From: Flavobacterium sp.
Lineage (GTDB): Bacteria > Bacteroidota > Bacteroidia > Flavobacteriales > Flavobacteriaceae
Direction of reading: 5' to 3'
Assembly (NCBI GenBank): GCA_029946065.1
Contig: JAQSDU010000005.1
Coordinates: 3,174-61,941, forward strand
DNA length: 58,768 nt
Part shown: piece after piece, positions 18,268 through 26,816 of the stretch
Layout of the letters: each line of letters starts with the position of its first letter
Position numbering within the stretch: position 1 is the first letter of the stretch
Position numbers and translations under genes: made by a program
Notes under the pieces: model-generated
What the model was told of the DNA's origin: nothing
The model's input: only the letters and a program-made list of their open reading frames with translations
Databases searched by the model: none

Positions 18268-19665
18268 TTATAAAATAAAACGCACCCGTTGTCCATTTGA
18301 CGTCAGCATATCAATTTGAACGCCTTCGTCATCACCTATATTCGAAAGTAATTTAGAAACAGTATCCACATCAGAAGCATCTGCATTATTAATATGGAGG
18401 ATAATGCCGCCTTTCAGGTCATTTGCGTAGGCTTTTAATCTTTCATTCTCTATATCTGTAATCTTTACGCCAAAAGATAAGCGGAATTTTTTCTTTTCTG
18501 CGGCAGTCAAATCATCGAGTTGCAAGCCTTTGAACGAAGTACCCAACATTTCATTCTTTGACAACGTTACAGGAAGCGTCATTCGTTTTTCGTCCCTGAT
18601 AAATGTCACTTGGACTTTGTCATTCGGACGTTTCGTACTGATATAGGCATTAATTTCTGCAAAAGTTGAAATGTTTTGATTGTCGAGTTTTACGATAATA
18701 TCGCCTTTTGTCAATCCAGCTTTTTGTGCACCTGAATTTTTATCAACGGCATTGATATAAAAACCTTCTGTTTCTGGAACGCCCAATTCTTTTGAAGTCG
18801 GACCGTTCAGTTCAGCGCCTCTTACACCAAGAATACCGCGTTGTACATTGCCGAATTCCATTATATCTTCTATGATTTTTCGGGTTACGTTAGACGGAAT
18901 CGCAAACGAATAACCAACATAAGAACCTGTTTGTGACGAAATCATCGTATTAATTCCAATCAATTCACCTCTTGTATTTACCAAAGCGCCACCGCTATTA
19001 CCAGGATTTACGGCTGCATCCGTCTGAATAAAAGACTGGATTCCTTCAGTGTCTAAATTCCTGGCTTTCGCCGAAACAATTCCGGCTGTAACCGTTGAAG
19101 TCAGGTTGTATGGATTTCCAACAGCCAAAACCCATTCGCCAACTTTCACATTATCAGAATCTGCAAAAGTGGAATAAGGTAGTTTTTCATCAGTGTCGAT
19201 TTTTAGCAAGGCAATGTCCATCTTTGAATCCGTTCCGATGAGTTTTGCCTTATAGACTTTTTTATTGTTTAAGGTAATTTCGAGTTCAGAAGCATCTTTC
19301 ACCACGTGATTATTCGTCACGATATAGCCATCTTCGGAAATGATAACGCCAGATCCGGTGCCAACTTGTTCTTGTTGTTGTCCGCCACGGTAGCCGTAAA
19401 AATATTCCATAATCGGATTGGAAACCGTTCGGTAAGAAACGTTCTTTACGTGAACAACAGAATGCACAGCCTTGTCGGCAGCATCAGTAAAATCTACAGC
19501 TTCATTAGACAAACCAACGGTCTTCGAATAATTTTCTGGGGCAACTGTGACAATAGACTGCTTTTTTGCCATCCATCCACCATCATCAAATAGTAACTTG
19601 TATGCACCAAGTGTTGTAGCACCACTTAACAAAGACACTAAAAATAAACTTGAGAATCTTTTCAT
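18268..19665 (-). CDS. degP: Do/HtrA-family periplasmic serine protease
   Basis: 465 residues. The N-terminal hydrophobic segment (FLVSLLSGATTLGAYKLLF) is a signal or anchor. The trypsin-like domain carries the triad His120 (TNNHVV), Asp150 (DIALLK) and Ser224 (NPGNSGGAL). Two PDZ-type regions follow: ~275-370 (GILGVRGAELNG, AGLTKGDIIVKLDN) and a shorter one at the C-terminus (~375-465). Known role: degrades or refolds misfolded envelope proteins under heat or secretion stress. Divergent from dapF with ~130 bases between. Its terminator lies at 18222-18246. Confidence 0.95.
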   Translation of the reverse strand: MKRFSSLFLVSLLSGATTLGAYKLLFDDGGWMAKKQSIVTVAPENYSKTVGLSNEAVDFTDAADKAVHSVVHVKNVSYRTVSNPIMEYFYGYRGGQQQEQVGTGSGVIISEDGYIVTNNHVVKDASELEITLNNKKVYKAKLIGTDSKMDIALLKIDTDEKLPYSTFADSDNVKVGEWVLAVGNPYNLTSTVTAGIVSAKARNLDTEGIQSFIQTDAAVNPGNSGGALVNTRGELIGINTMISSQTGSYVGYSFAIPSNVTRKIIEDIMEFGNVQRGILGVRGAELNGPTSKELGVPETEGFYINAVDKNSGAQKAGLTKGDIIVKLDNQNISTFAEINAYISTKRPNDKVQVTFIRDEKRMTLPVTLSKNEMLGTSFKGLQLDDLTAAEKKKFRLSFGVKITDIENERLKAYANDLKGGIILHINNADASDVDTVSKLLSNIGDDEGVQIDMLTSNGQRVRFIL

Positions 19666-19798
19666 AGTCGTATAATAATTTAGTTATTTAACGGTAAAAT
19701 TATGAGTTTTATATATTCGATAAAACAGTTTAACGCTCGATTAACAATGATTAACTTTTCATTAATATTTGTACCTTTACGGGAAGAAAATCGTAAGC

Positions 19799-20578
19799 AT
19801 GCAACTCCAGTTTTATAAATACCAAGGCACCGGAAATGACTTCGTTATGATTGATAATCGCAACGATATTTTTCCCAAAAACAATACTAAACTGATCGAA
19901 AATTTGTGCGACAGAAGGTTCGGTATTGGCGCTGACGGGCTAATTTTATTGGAAAATGATAAGAAGAATGATTTTCGCATGGTATATTACAATTCTGATG
20001 GCAACGAAAGTTCCATGTGCGGTAACGGCGGTCGTTGTTTGGTCGCTTTTGCGGAAAGTCTTGGTGTCATCAAAAATAAAACGACTTTTATCGCGACAGA
20101 TGGTTTGCATCACGCCACAATTTCAGAGGATGTTGTTTCCTTGCAAATGAAAGATGTTGAAACTGTCAAAATTGCTGGGGACTATGTTTTCCTCGATACT
20201 GGCTCGCCGCATCATGTGCAATTGGTTGACGATTTAAAAGCGATTAACATCAAAACCGAAGGCGCCAAAATCCGTTATTCAGAATTGTATGGCGAAAAAG
20301 GCAGCAACGTTAATTTCGTAAATCAAAAATCAGAAGACACTTTTTCTGTCCGCACCTACGAACGCGGTGTAGAAGACGAAACTTTATCTTGCGGCACTGG
20401 CGTAACGGCTGTTGCAATCGCCATGCGAGCTTTGGGAAAAACGCAATCCAATACCATACAATTAAATGTAGAAGGTGGAAAACTCGAAGTTTCTTTCAAG
20501 CCAGCGGGAGGCAACTATACCGATGTTTTTCTCAAAGGACCTGCAACTTTCGTGTTCAAAGGCGAAATTGAAATATAA
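19799..20578 (+). CDS. dapF: diaminopimelate epimerase
   Basis: 259 residues from ATG 19799 (MQLQFYKYQGTGNDFVMID); a TTG start at 19769 would add ten residues not seen in the family. Interconverts LL- and meso-diaminopimelate for lysine and peptidoglycan synthesis. The two catalytic cysteines are Cys74 (MCGNGGRC) and Cys198 (LSCGTGVTA), both in intact motifs. It is followed after 21 bases by a GNAT gene and then mltG, so a cell-wall-related operon is likely. A one-mismatch -7 box (AATATTTG) lies at 19764-19771. Confidence 0.96.
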   Translation: MQLQFYKYQGTGNDFVMIDNRNDIFPKNNTKLIENLCDRRFGIGADGLILLENDKKNDFRMVYYNSDGNESSMCGNGGRCLVAFAESLGVIKNKTTFIATDGLHHATISEDVVSLQMKDVETVKIAGDYVFLDTGSPHHVQLVDDLKAINIKTEGAKIRYSELYGEKGSNVNFVNQKSEDTFSVRTYERGVEDETLSCGTGVTAVAIAMRALGKTQSNTIQLNVEGGKLEVSFKPAGGNYTDVFLKGPATFVFKGEIEI

Positions 20579-20579
20579 A

Positions 20580-20600
20580 TTCCAAATCCTAAATCCCAAA
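20580..20600 (+). repeat. three tandem 7-base repeats (TYCYAAA-like) ending at the GNAT start codon
   Basis: Units TTCCAAA, TCCTAAA and TCCCAAA fill 20580-20600 exactly; the last A is the first base of the ATG at 20600. The first unit begins right after the dapF stop. A related pair precedes the gene starting at 24702. Confidence 0.7.
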
Positions 20601-21133
20601 TGATAACGCTCCACGGACAAAACATCCACCTTCGCGCACTTGAACCTGAAGACCTCGATTTCGTTTATGCCGTTGAAAATGATGAGTCCATTTGGGAAGT
20701 CAGCAATACCCAAACGCCATACAGCAAATTCCTCATTAAACAATATTTGCAAAATGCACAGCAAGATATTTATGAAGCCAAGCAATTGCGATTGGCGATT
20801 TGCTATAACAAACAATTTACGCCAGTTGGATTGATTGATTTGTTTGAATTTGACCCGAAAAATAACCGCGCCGGTATTGGTATTTTAATTAAAAATAGTT
20901 CCGACAGGAATTCCGGAATCGGCACCGAAGCATTGGATTTGCTTATCAATTATTGCTTTACAAAACTCAATCTGAAACAAATTTTTGCAAATATTGATCC
21001 CAAAAATGAACCTAGTGTCAGGCTTTTTACTAATTTTGAGTTCGAAAAAATTGGCACTAAAAAACAATGGAATCTTGTTAACGGCCAATACAAAGACGAA
21101 GCTATGTTTCAGCTAATCAATCATCAGTTATAA
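20600..21133 (+). CDS. GNAT-family N-acetyltransferase (RimJ/RimL/SpeG-like)
   Basis: 177 residues. Starts with ITLHGQNIHLRALEPEDLDFVYAVEND, typical of RimL-like acetyltransferases. The acetyl-CoA-binding region is GIGILIKNSSDRNSGIGTEALDLLINYCF, followed by LKQIFANIDPKNEPSVRLFTNFEFEKIG. The pyrophosphate loop (RNSGIG) is close to the R/Q-x-x-G-x-G/A consensus. The substrate is unknown: protein N-termini, polyamines and small molecules are all possible. It sits between dapF and mltG, 20 bases before the latter, in an apparent operon. Confidence 0.88.
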   Translation: MITLHGQNIHLRALEPEDLDFVYAVENDESIWEVSNTQTPYSKFLIKQYLQNAQQDIYEAKQLRLAICYNKQFTPVGLIDLFEFDPKNNRAGIGILIKNSSDRNSGIGTEALDLLINYCFTKLNLKQIFANIDPKNEPSVRLFTNFEFEKIGTKKQWNLVNGQYKDEAMFQLINHQL

Positions 21134-21153
21134 ATCAAAAATACTTTTTACAC

Positions 21154-22194
21154 ATGAACATCAAGAAAATAGCAATTATCTTTTCACTTGTGCTTGTAGT
21201 CGTAGCATCCGTTTACGGTTATATGATTTACAGGAATATATTTGCTGCCAATACTAAATTTGATAAAGAAGAATTATACGTTTACGTTCCAACTGATGCC
21301 AATTTTGACCAGGTTGTAGCCATTATGAAACCCTATGTGAAAGATATCGAGCGTTTTAAAATGGTGGCGGAAAAGAAATCTTATATCACCAACGTGAAAT
21401 CAGGGAAATTCCTATTGAAAAATGGTATGAACAGCAACGATATCATCAATTCACTGCGGCAGAATGTTCCGGTGCAAATTGCTTTCAATAACCAAGAAAG
21501 ATTGGAAGATTTCGCTGGAAGAATTGGCAGCCAGATTGAAGCGGATAGTCTTTCGTTACTCACAGCTTTCAAAGACCCTAAGTTTTTGGAAGAAAATGGT
21601 TTTACCGAAGATAATGTTTTGAGTATGTTTGTGCCGAATTCCTATGAATTTTTCTGGAATATCAACGCCACGAAATTCCGTGACCGAATGGCGAAAGAAT
21701 ACCGCAAATTCTGGAATGACGAACGCGTTGCAAAAGCCAAAGCGCAAGGATTGACACCAATTCAAGCTTCTATTCTTGCTTCAATTGTACACAAAGAAAC
21801 GGTTAAAAAAGATGAACGTCCGAAAGTGGCAGGCGTTTATCTAAACCGACTCAATTCCGGTATGAAACTAGAAGCAGATCCAACCGTAATCTATGCGGTA
21901 AAGAAAAATTCAGGCGATTTCAAGCAAGTCATCAAACGCGTTTTGTTTAAAGATTTGGGAACAGATTCTCCATACAATACCTATAAATACGAAGGTTTGC
22001 CGCCAGGACCCATTGCAATGCCTGATATCACAGCCATTGATGCGGTGCTGAATCCGGAAAAGCACAACTACATTTATTTCTGTGCCAGTGTAACCAATTT
22101 TGGGTACCACGAATTTGCAGTAACGGCTGCGCAACACGCTGTAAACGCTAGAAAATACAGTGCCTGGATTAGCGCTCAGGGCGTAAAACGTTAA
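21154..22194 (+). CDS. mltG: endolytic peptidoglycan transglycosylase MltG
   Basis: 346 residues with one N-terminal membrane helix (IAIIFSLVLVVVASVYGYMIY). The YceG/MltG domain includes the catalytic glutamate Glu215 in ILASIVHKETVKKDERPKVAGVYLNRL, then MKLEADPTVIYAV and YNTYKYEGLPPGPIAMP. Known role: cuts nascent glycan strands at the inner membrane and so ends chain elongation. It follows dapF and a GNAT gene; the DUF2279 gene starts one base after its stop codon. Context fits cell-envelope growth. Confidence 0.95.
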   Translation: MNIKKIAIIFSLVLVVVASVYGYMIYRNIFAANTKFDKEELYVYVPTDANFDQVVAIMKPYVKDIERFKMVAEKKSYITNVKSGKFLLKNGMNSNDIINSLRQNVPVQIAFNNQERLEDFAGRIGSQIEADSLSLLTAFKDPKFLEENGFTEDNVLSMFVPNSYEFFWNINATKFRDRMAKEYRKFWNDERVAKAKAQGLTPIQASILASIVHKETVKKDERPKVAGVYLNRLNSGMKLEADPTVIYAVKKNSGDFKQVIKRVLFKDLGTDSPYNTYKYEGLPPGPIAMPDITAIDAVLNPEKHNYIYFCASVTNFGYHEFAVTAAQHAVNARKYSAWISAQGVKR

Positions 22195-22195
22195 G

Positions 22196-23104
22196 TTGAA
22201 ATTTCTCATTTACATAGTTATTTTTGCTTTTTCTATAGTTGCAAATAGTCAAAGTAAAATTGACAATTTCCTAAAACCTGCCGATTCCTTACAATTTCAA
22301 AGAAGAAATTTAGTTGTTGGAACGGAAGCAGTCTTGGCAACTGGAGCAATCGTTGGACTTAGTCAGCTTTGGTACAAAGATTATCCGAAATCTGATTTTC
22401 ATTTTATCAATGATAATGACGAATGGCTACAGATGGACAAGGTTGGGCATGTTTTTTCGTCTTACCATATTGGGAGATTTGGAGCTGAATTGCTGCAATG
22501 GAGTGGTGTAAGTAAAAAAAAGCAATTGATTTACGGCAGCACGATTGGCTTTGCATTCCTTTCCGTCGTTGAAGTAATGGACGGGTATTCATCAGAATGG
22601 GGTGCCTCTTGGGGCGATGTTGCTGCGAATGCTTCGGGAACGGCTTTGTATGTCTCCCAAGAATTACTGTGGAAAGAGCAACGGATCACGCCAAAATTTT
22701 CATTTCATACGACAGTTTATGCGTCGGCAAGGCCCAATGTGCTCGGAAGTTCATTGCAAGAGCAAATTCTGAAAGATTATAACGGACAAACATATTGGCT
22801 TTCTGCTAACATACATTCTTTTTTTAAGACCTCAAAAATTCCAAATTGGCTCAATTTAGCAGTTGGTTATGGAGCGGAAGGAATGATCACCGGAAAAGAA
22901 GGTTTAATTAACACTATTTTTCTTCCGGAAAAGGAAAGAATCAGACAGTTTTACTTGAGTTTCGATGTCGATTTGACGAAAATTAATACAAAATCTCATC
23001 TTTTAAAGTCCGTTTTTTCAGTTTTTAATACGATCAAGATTCCTGCTCCGACCTTTGAAATCAATAGCTTAGGGAAGACAAAATTCTATACGCTTTACTT
23101 TTAG
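22196..23104 (+). CDS. DUF2279 family putative exported protein
   Basis: 302 residues, TTG start at 22196, one base after the mltG stop, which implies translational coupling. A signal peptide (FLIYIVIFAFSIVANSQ) is followed by a segment with LATGAIVGLSQLWYKDYPKSDFHFIND, then the family core DEWLQMDKVGHVFSSYHIGRFG and a YSSEWGASWGDVAANASG motif with conserved Asp, His and Gly residues. The second half is beta-rich (YWLSANIHSFF, LAVGYGAEG), suggesting an outer-membrane or periplasmic protein. The family has no established function; coupling to mltG suggests an envelope role. Confidence 0.75.
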   Translation: MKFLIYIVIFAFSIVANSQSKIDNFLKPADSLQFQRRNLVVGTEAVLATGAIVGLSQLWYKDYPKSDFHFINDNDEWLQMDKVGHVFSSYHIGRFGAELLQWSGVSKKKQLIYGSTIGFAFLSVVEVMDGYSSEWGASWGDVAANASGTALYVSQELLWKEQRITPKFSFHTTVYASARPNVLGSSLQEQILKDYNGQTYWLSANIHSFFKTSKIPNWLNLAVGYGAEGMITGKEGLINTIFLPEKERIRQFYLSFDVDLTKINTKSHLLKSVFSVFNTIKIPAPTFEINSLGKTKFYTLYF

Positions 23105-23146
23105 AAAACATTAACGTGTTGATTTTCAGATTTGTAATATATGTTG

Positions 23147-23154
23147 TATATTTG
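23147..23154 (+). promoter_or_regulatory. -7 promoter element TATATTTG
   Basis: An exact match to TAnnTTTG, 48 bases before the ATG at 23202. The -33 region is only T-rich (TTTT at 23123-23126). Likely promoter of the lysozyme-like gene. Confidence 0.45.
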
Positions 23155-23201
23155 CAGCGTAGAAATTTCCCGGGGTGACAGGCTTGGAAGAAAAACAAAT
23201 T

Positions 23202-23840
23202 ATGATTAAAAAATGGATATATTACACTAGCATCGCATTAATAGTAGCTTTTATAAGCTCCGGTTTTAAACAAAATCAACCCGAAAACCAATCTTGGTTT
23301 TATCTTACTGAAGACAACGGAATACCCCAAATGTTTCCTTCAGAAAAAGTATCCGATTATCCTGTTTCCAGCTTACTTTATACAGGAAAATCTTTCACAG
23401 GTTTCAAAGAAGCCATTGCATTTAAAGAATCACAAGGACAATACCAACTTATCAATTCGTTAGGTTATATGGGCAAATACCAATTTGGTGTAACTGCTTT
23501 ACGTGCTATTGGCATTAGTAATCTTTCTGTTTTCTTAAACAGTCCTATGTTGCAGGAAAAAGCCTTTCATGCCTTGCTGGCGAAAAATAAATGGGAATTG
23601 AAAGATGAAATTGCGCGCTACGACGGCAAGATCATTGGTGGCGTAAGGGTTACCGAATCAGGAATTTTGGCAGCAGCACATTTAGGCGGTGCCGGTTCCG
23701 TAAAGAAATTCTTCAAAAGCAACGGAAGAAGATTTATCAAAGATGATTTCGGAACTTCGCTTAGAAGTTATATGAAAGCTTTTGGCGGTTATGATACTTC
23801 TTTTATCATTGCCAATGATACGCCAACTGTAGTTGAGTAA
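23202..23840 (+). CDS. exported lysozyme-like (lytic transglycosylase-type) protein
   Basis: 212 residues from ATG 23202 (MIKKWIYYTSIALIVAFISSGF, a signal or anchor). A GTG at 23175 would add nine residues ahead of the hydrophobic segment and is less likely. The core resembles the lysozyme/SLT fold: Glu75 in AIAFKESQGQYQLIN, then LGYMGKYQFGVTALRAIG (the G-Y-Q-F element of transglycosylases) and AAAHLGGAGSVKKFF. Role by inference: cleavage of peptidoglycan glycan strands. No LysM or other wall-binding domain is present. Followed by a strong bidirectional terminator. Confidence 0.7.
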   Translation: MIKKWIYYTSIALIVAFISSGFKQNQPENQSWFYLTEDNGIPQMFPSEKVSDYPVSSLLYTGKSFTGFKEAIAFKESQGQYQLINSLGYMGKYQFGVTALRAIGISNLSVFLNSPMLQEKAFHALLAKNKWELKDEIARYDGKIIGGVRVTESGILAAAHLGGAGSVKKFFKSNGRRFIKDDFGTSLRSYMKAFGGYDTSFIIANDTPTVVE

Positions 23841-23881
23841 AGCAGATATCTGAAAATTTAGTTTTTTGGAACCTTAATATA

Positions 23882-23921
23882 ATAAAAGGTCATTAAGATA
23901 TTGTTCTTAATGACCTTTTAT
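23882..23921. terminator. bidirectional terminator
   Basis: A 17-bp perfect stem (ATAAAAGGTCATTAAGA / TCTTAATGACCTTTTAT) with a 6-base loop, flanked by AT-rich runs. It lies between the convergent lysozyme-like and RsmI-like genes. Confidence 0.85.
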
Positions 23922-23961
23922 TATATTAATTGTTCGAATTTACGGTAGTAAATTGTCTGTC

Positions 23962-24702
23962 TTACATTTTGTGAATGATGAAAATCGCCGGCCGGTTGTG
24001 CAAATCGACTTTTGTTTTTTTCCAGTCGGAAACGCGCATCGTTTTGATATATTCGGTTGGAAGCGTAATATCTGCTGCTACACACAAATAAGTAGAAGGC
24101 TGCAACGCCATTAATATATCTTCAAGCATTTTATTGTTGCGATAAGGTGTTTCAATAAATAACTGCGATTGGTTTTTTGTAGCAGAAAGATTTTCAAGTC
24201 CTTTTAAAGCGGCCTTTTTTTCGGATTTTTCTATCGGCAAATAGCCATTAAAAGCAAAACTTTGTCCGTTCATACCTGATGCCATTACCGCTAATAATAT
24301 TGAGGATGGACCAACTAAAGGTACCACTTGGATGCCTTTTTCATGTGCGATTTTTACAATTGCAGCACCTGGATCGGCAACTCCAGGACAACCCGCTTCA
24401 CTCATTAAACCCACATTTTTGCCTTCGAGACATAGTTTTATCATTTTCTGGTGTTCCGAAATTTCAGTATGTTTATTTAAAATACTGATGCGAAGGCTTG
24501 CTTGTACTTTTTCGGGGGCAATGCTCTTGATGAATTTTCGTGCTGTTTTTTCATTTTCCACGATATAATCATCTATGAAATCGACTGTTCTCTTTACTGT
24601 TTGCGGCAGCACATCAAATGGATCAGATTGCCTCGCCAATTCACTAGGGCTGGTGTCGCCTAAAGTGGTCGGAATTAAATATAGTTTTCCCAGAAGTTTC
24701 AT
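23962..24702 (-). CDS. RsmI-like SAM-dependent (tetrapyrrole-methylase fold) methyltransferase
   Basis: 246 residues from ATG 24702 (MKLLGKLYLIPTTLGDTSPSE); the longer frame to 24762 lies inside the previous gene. Family motifs: KLYLIPTTLG, the glycine-rich LMSEAGCPGVADPGAAIV, VVPLVGPSSILLAVMASGMNGQSFAFNGYLP, and LFIETPYRNNKMLEDI. These resemble RsmI, which 2'-O-methylates C1402 of 16S rRNA, but the protein is shorter and the YxxP-type start differs (IPTTLGD), so it belongs to the divergent Bacteroidota branch. Last gene of the dnaA - phosphatase operon. Two 7-base repeats stand directly before the ATG. Confidence 0.85.
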   Translation of the reverse strand: MKLLGKLYLIPTTLGDTSPSELARQSDPFDVLPQTVKRTVDFIDDYIVENEKTARKFIKSIAPEKVQASLRISILNKHTEISEHQKMIKLCLEGKNVGLMSEAGCPGVADPGAAIVKIAHEKGIQVVPLVGPSSILLAVMASGMNGQSFAFNGYLPIEKSEKKAALKGLENLSATKNQSQLFIETPYRNNKMLEDILMALQPSTYLCVAADITLPTEYIKTMRVSDWKKTKVDLHNRPAIFIIHKM

Positions 24703-24704
24703 GA

Positions 24705-24718
24705 TGTTGGATTTAGGA
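24705..24718 (-). repeat. two 7-base repeats before the RsmI-like start
   Basis: On the minus strand TCCTAAA (24718-24712) and TCCAACA (24711-24705) precede the ATG by two bases. They resemble the heptamers at 20580-20600 before the GNAT gene, one unit (TCCTAAA) being identical. Confidence 0.5.
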
Positions 24719-24730
24719 TGAAAAACGCTG

Positions 24731-25198
24731 TTATTTTTCTTCTTTAAGTAGTTTTTCAGCAATCAGCGTGCAAGTTTCGTCGAGCATTTGGTAAACGGTT
24801 ACAAAACCATTGTCCAATCCAAAATAAGGATCAGGAACGTCAACGTTTTCGCCGGGAAACAATTCGTCAAGAATGAGTTTTACTTTATTTTTTGCATCTT
24901 CATTTGGTGCTTGGCGGATTACGTCACGGTAATTGGAGCCGTCCATAACATAAATATGATCATAAATGGCAAAATCATCAGATCTGAAATGACGCGCTCT
25001 TTGCGTGGTAATATCGATGCCATTTTTCTTGGCAATATTGATAGAACGCGGATCAGGAAGTTTGCCAACATGATAATCTCCGGTTCCGGCAGAATCGATT
25101 CTGAATTTATTTTTTGGAAGTTTTGACGCTAAAATCCCCTCGGCTAACGGCGAACGGCAGATATTACCCAAGCAGACCATTAGAATCCTGACTGGCAT
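24731..25198 (-). CDS. low-molecular-weight protein-tyrosine phosphatase
   Basis: 155 residues from ATG 25198, which lies one base after the dnaA stop codon; the longer frame to 25234 overlaps dnaA. The phosphate-binding loop CLGNICRS (Cys9, Arg15, Ser16) matches C-x5-R-S, and the general acid lies in VPDPYFG. RIDSAGTGDYHVG is also typical. The family removes phosphate from tyrosine residues of proteins, often in exopolysaccharide control, or may act on arginine. No tyrosine kinase gene is nearby; the operon partners are dnaA and an RsmI-like gene. Confidence 0.93.
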   Translation of the reverse strand: MPVRILMVCLGNICRSPLAEGILASKLPKNKFRIDSAGTGDYHVGKLPDPRSINIAKKNGIDITTQRARHFRSDDFAIYDHIYVMDGSNYRDVIRQAPNEDAKNKVKLILDELFPGENVDVPDPYFGLDNGFVTVYQMLDETCTLIAEKLLKEEK

Positions 25199-25199
25199 T

Positions 25200-26627
25200 T
25201 TAGAGTGATAATTTTTTGTGGATGTCGTCCACAAATTTTTTAAATTGTTTGTCTGTCGAAACTAAATTATCTACAGTTTTGCAAGCGTGTAATACTGTTG
25301 CGTGATCGCGGTCGCCAATTTGTGAACCGATATTAGCCAGAGATGCTTTGGTGAATTTCTTGGCGAAAAACATAGCGAGCTGTCTTGCTTGAACGACATG
25401 GCGTTTTCTGGTTTTAGACTGTAAAGTATCGATGTCGAGTTGGAAATAATCCGAAACTACTTTTTGGATGTAGTCGATGGAAATTTCTCGTTTTACATTC
25501 TTTACGAATTTCTCAACAACTTGTTTGGCAAGATCAAGTGTTACTTCTTTTTTGTTGAAGGACGATTGTGCGATCAATGAAATGATGGCGCCTTCGAGTT
25601 CCCGAACATTCGATTTGATATTTCTGGCAACGTATTCGATGATTTCTTCTGGTATTTCAACACCGTCGCGGTATAGGATATTTTTAAGGATGGATATCCT
25701 TGTTTCATAATCTGGCTGATGCAATTCGGCTGAAAGTCCCCATTTGAAACGCGACAACAAGCGTTGCTCAATATCTTGCATGTCAACGGGTGCTTTGTCA
25801 GAAGTCAAAATTACTTGCTTGCCATTTTGGTGCAGGTAATTGAAGATGTGAAAAAACACATCCTGTGTACCGGTTTTTCCGGACAGGAACTGCACGTCAT
25901 CGATAATCAAAACATCTATCAATTGATAGAAATGTATGAAATCGTTTCTGTTATTCTTTTTTACAGAGTCGATGTATTGCTGTGTAAAAATTTCTGCGGA
26001 AATATACAATACGGTTTTCTCTGGATATTTGTCTTTGATTTCAACACCAATAGCGTGAGCCAGGTGCGTTTTTCCTAATCCTACGCCACCAAAAATCAAC
26101 AACGGATTAAAAGACGTTCCGCCAGGTTTATTGGCAACAGCCATACCTGCAGACCGTGCCAAACGATTGGAATCTCCTTCGAGGAAATTGTCAAAACTAT
26201 AATTGGCGTTGAGTTGTGATTCGATCTTTAGGTTTCGGATGCCAGGGATTACGAATGGATTTTTTAATTCAGGGTTGAGGTTTTTAAACGGTGCATCCAC
26301 TTCTTGTGCTTTCATCGGCGCGCGGTGTGCACTTGGCAATTGTTCCGTGAACGGTTGTTTGTTGCCATAAGTATTCTCCATTTTGATTTTATAGAGTAAC
26401 TTTGCGTTTTTTCCGAGTTCTTTGGTGAGGGCGACTTTTAATAATTTTACGTAGTGTTCTTCGAGCCATTCGTAAAAGAATTTACTCGGAACCTGAATAT
26501 ACAATGCGTTATCGGTTAGCTCAACTGACTTAATCGGTTCAAACCAAGTTTTGTAGGCTTGGTCTTGGATATTATCTTTTATAAACAGAAGACAGTTTTC
26601 CCATACTGATTGCGCAGTTTTGTTCAT
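25200..26627 (-). CDS. dnaA: chromosomal replication initiator DnaA
   Basis: 475 residues. Domain I ~1-80 (VWENCLLFIKDNIQDQAYKTWF), a linker, then AAA+ domain III with NYSFDNFLEGDSNRLA, Walker A GGVGLGKT (180-187), Walker B LIIDDVQFLSG (Asp243, Asp244) and RLLSRFKWGLSAEL. The DNA-binding domain IV ends with the DnaA-box signature (GDRDHATVLHACKTV). It starts replication by unwinding oriC. It opens an operon with a phosphatase and an RsmI-like methyltransferase, with only one base between the first two. Upstream 26628-26816 holds no DnaA-box cluster that I can see, so oriC is probably elsewhere. Confidence 0.98.
   Translation of the reverse strand: MNKTAQSVWENCLLFIKDNIQDQAYKTWFEPIKSVELTDNALYIQVPSKFFYEWLEEHYVKLLKVALTKELGKNAKLLYKIKMENTYGNKQPFTEQLPSAHRAPMKAQEVDAPFKNLNPELKNPFVIPGIRNLKIESQLNANYSFDNFLEGDSNRLARSAGMAVANKPGGTSFNPLLIFGGVGLGKTHLAHAIGVEIKDKYPEKTVLYISAEIFTQQYIDSVKKNNRNDFIHFYQLIDVLIIDDVQFLSGKTGTQDVFFHIFNYLHQNGKQVILTSDKAPVDMQDIEQRLLSRFKWGLSAELHQPDYETRISILKNILYRDGVEIPEEIIEYVARNIKSNVRELEGAIISLIAQSSFNKKEVTLDLAKQVVEKFVKNVKREISIDYIQKVVSDYFQLDIDTLQSKTRKRHVVQARQLAMFFAKKFTKASLANIGSQIGDRDHATVLHACKTVDNLVSTDKQFKKFVDDIHKKLSL
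25215..25235 (+). other. inverted repeat in the 3' end of dnaA
   Basis: TTTGTGGA-TGTCG-TCCACAAA is an 8-bp perfect inverted repeat with a 5-base loop, inside the last ~12 codons of dnaA. On the plus strand it is followed by TTTTTT, like a terminator pointing against dnaA. The arms also resemble part of a DnaA box (TGTGGATAA, 7 of 9 on one side). Confidence 0.4.
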
Positions 26628-26816
26628 ATATTCGTATAAATTATTTTGTTTGTTAAAAGGTTATCTTACAAAAATGGAAGTGAAACTTCTACTATTATTC
26701 GGGAGAACAAATATGTGAACAAATTTCTTTAAAAAAAAATAAATTGGGATTGATTTTGTAAAAAAAAAAGCGTAAGTCTAATGTGCTTTTTTAAATGTTA
26801 AATAATTCGAAAAAAA

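Noticed and set aside
26628..26816. Possible oriC next to dnaA
   Set aside because: No cluster of TTATNCACA-type boxes or unwinding repeats was seen by eye; only AT-rich sequence. In many Bacteroidota oriC is not beside dnaA.
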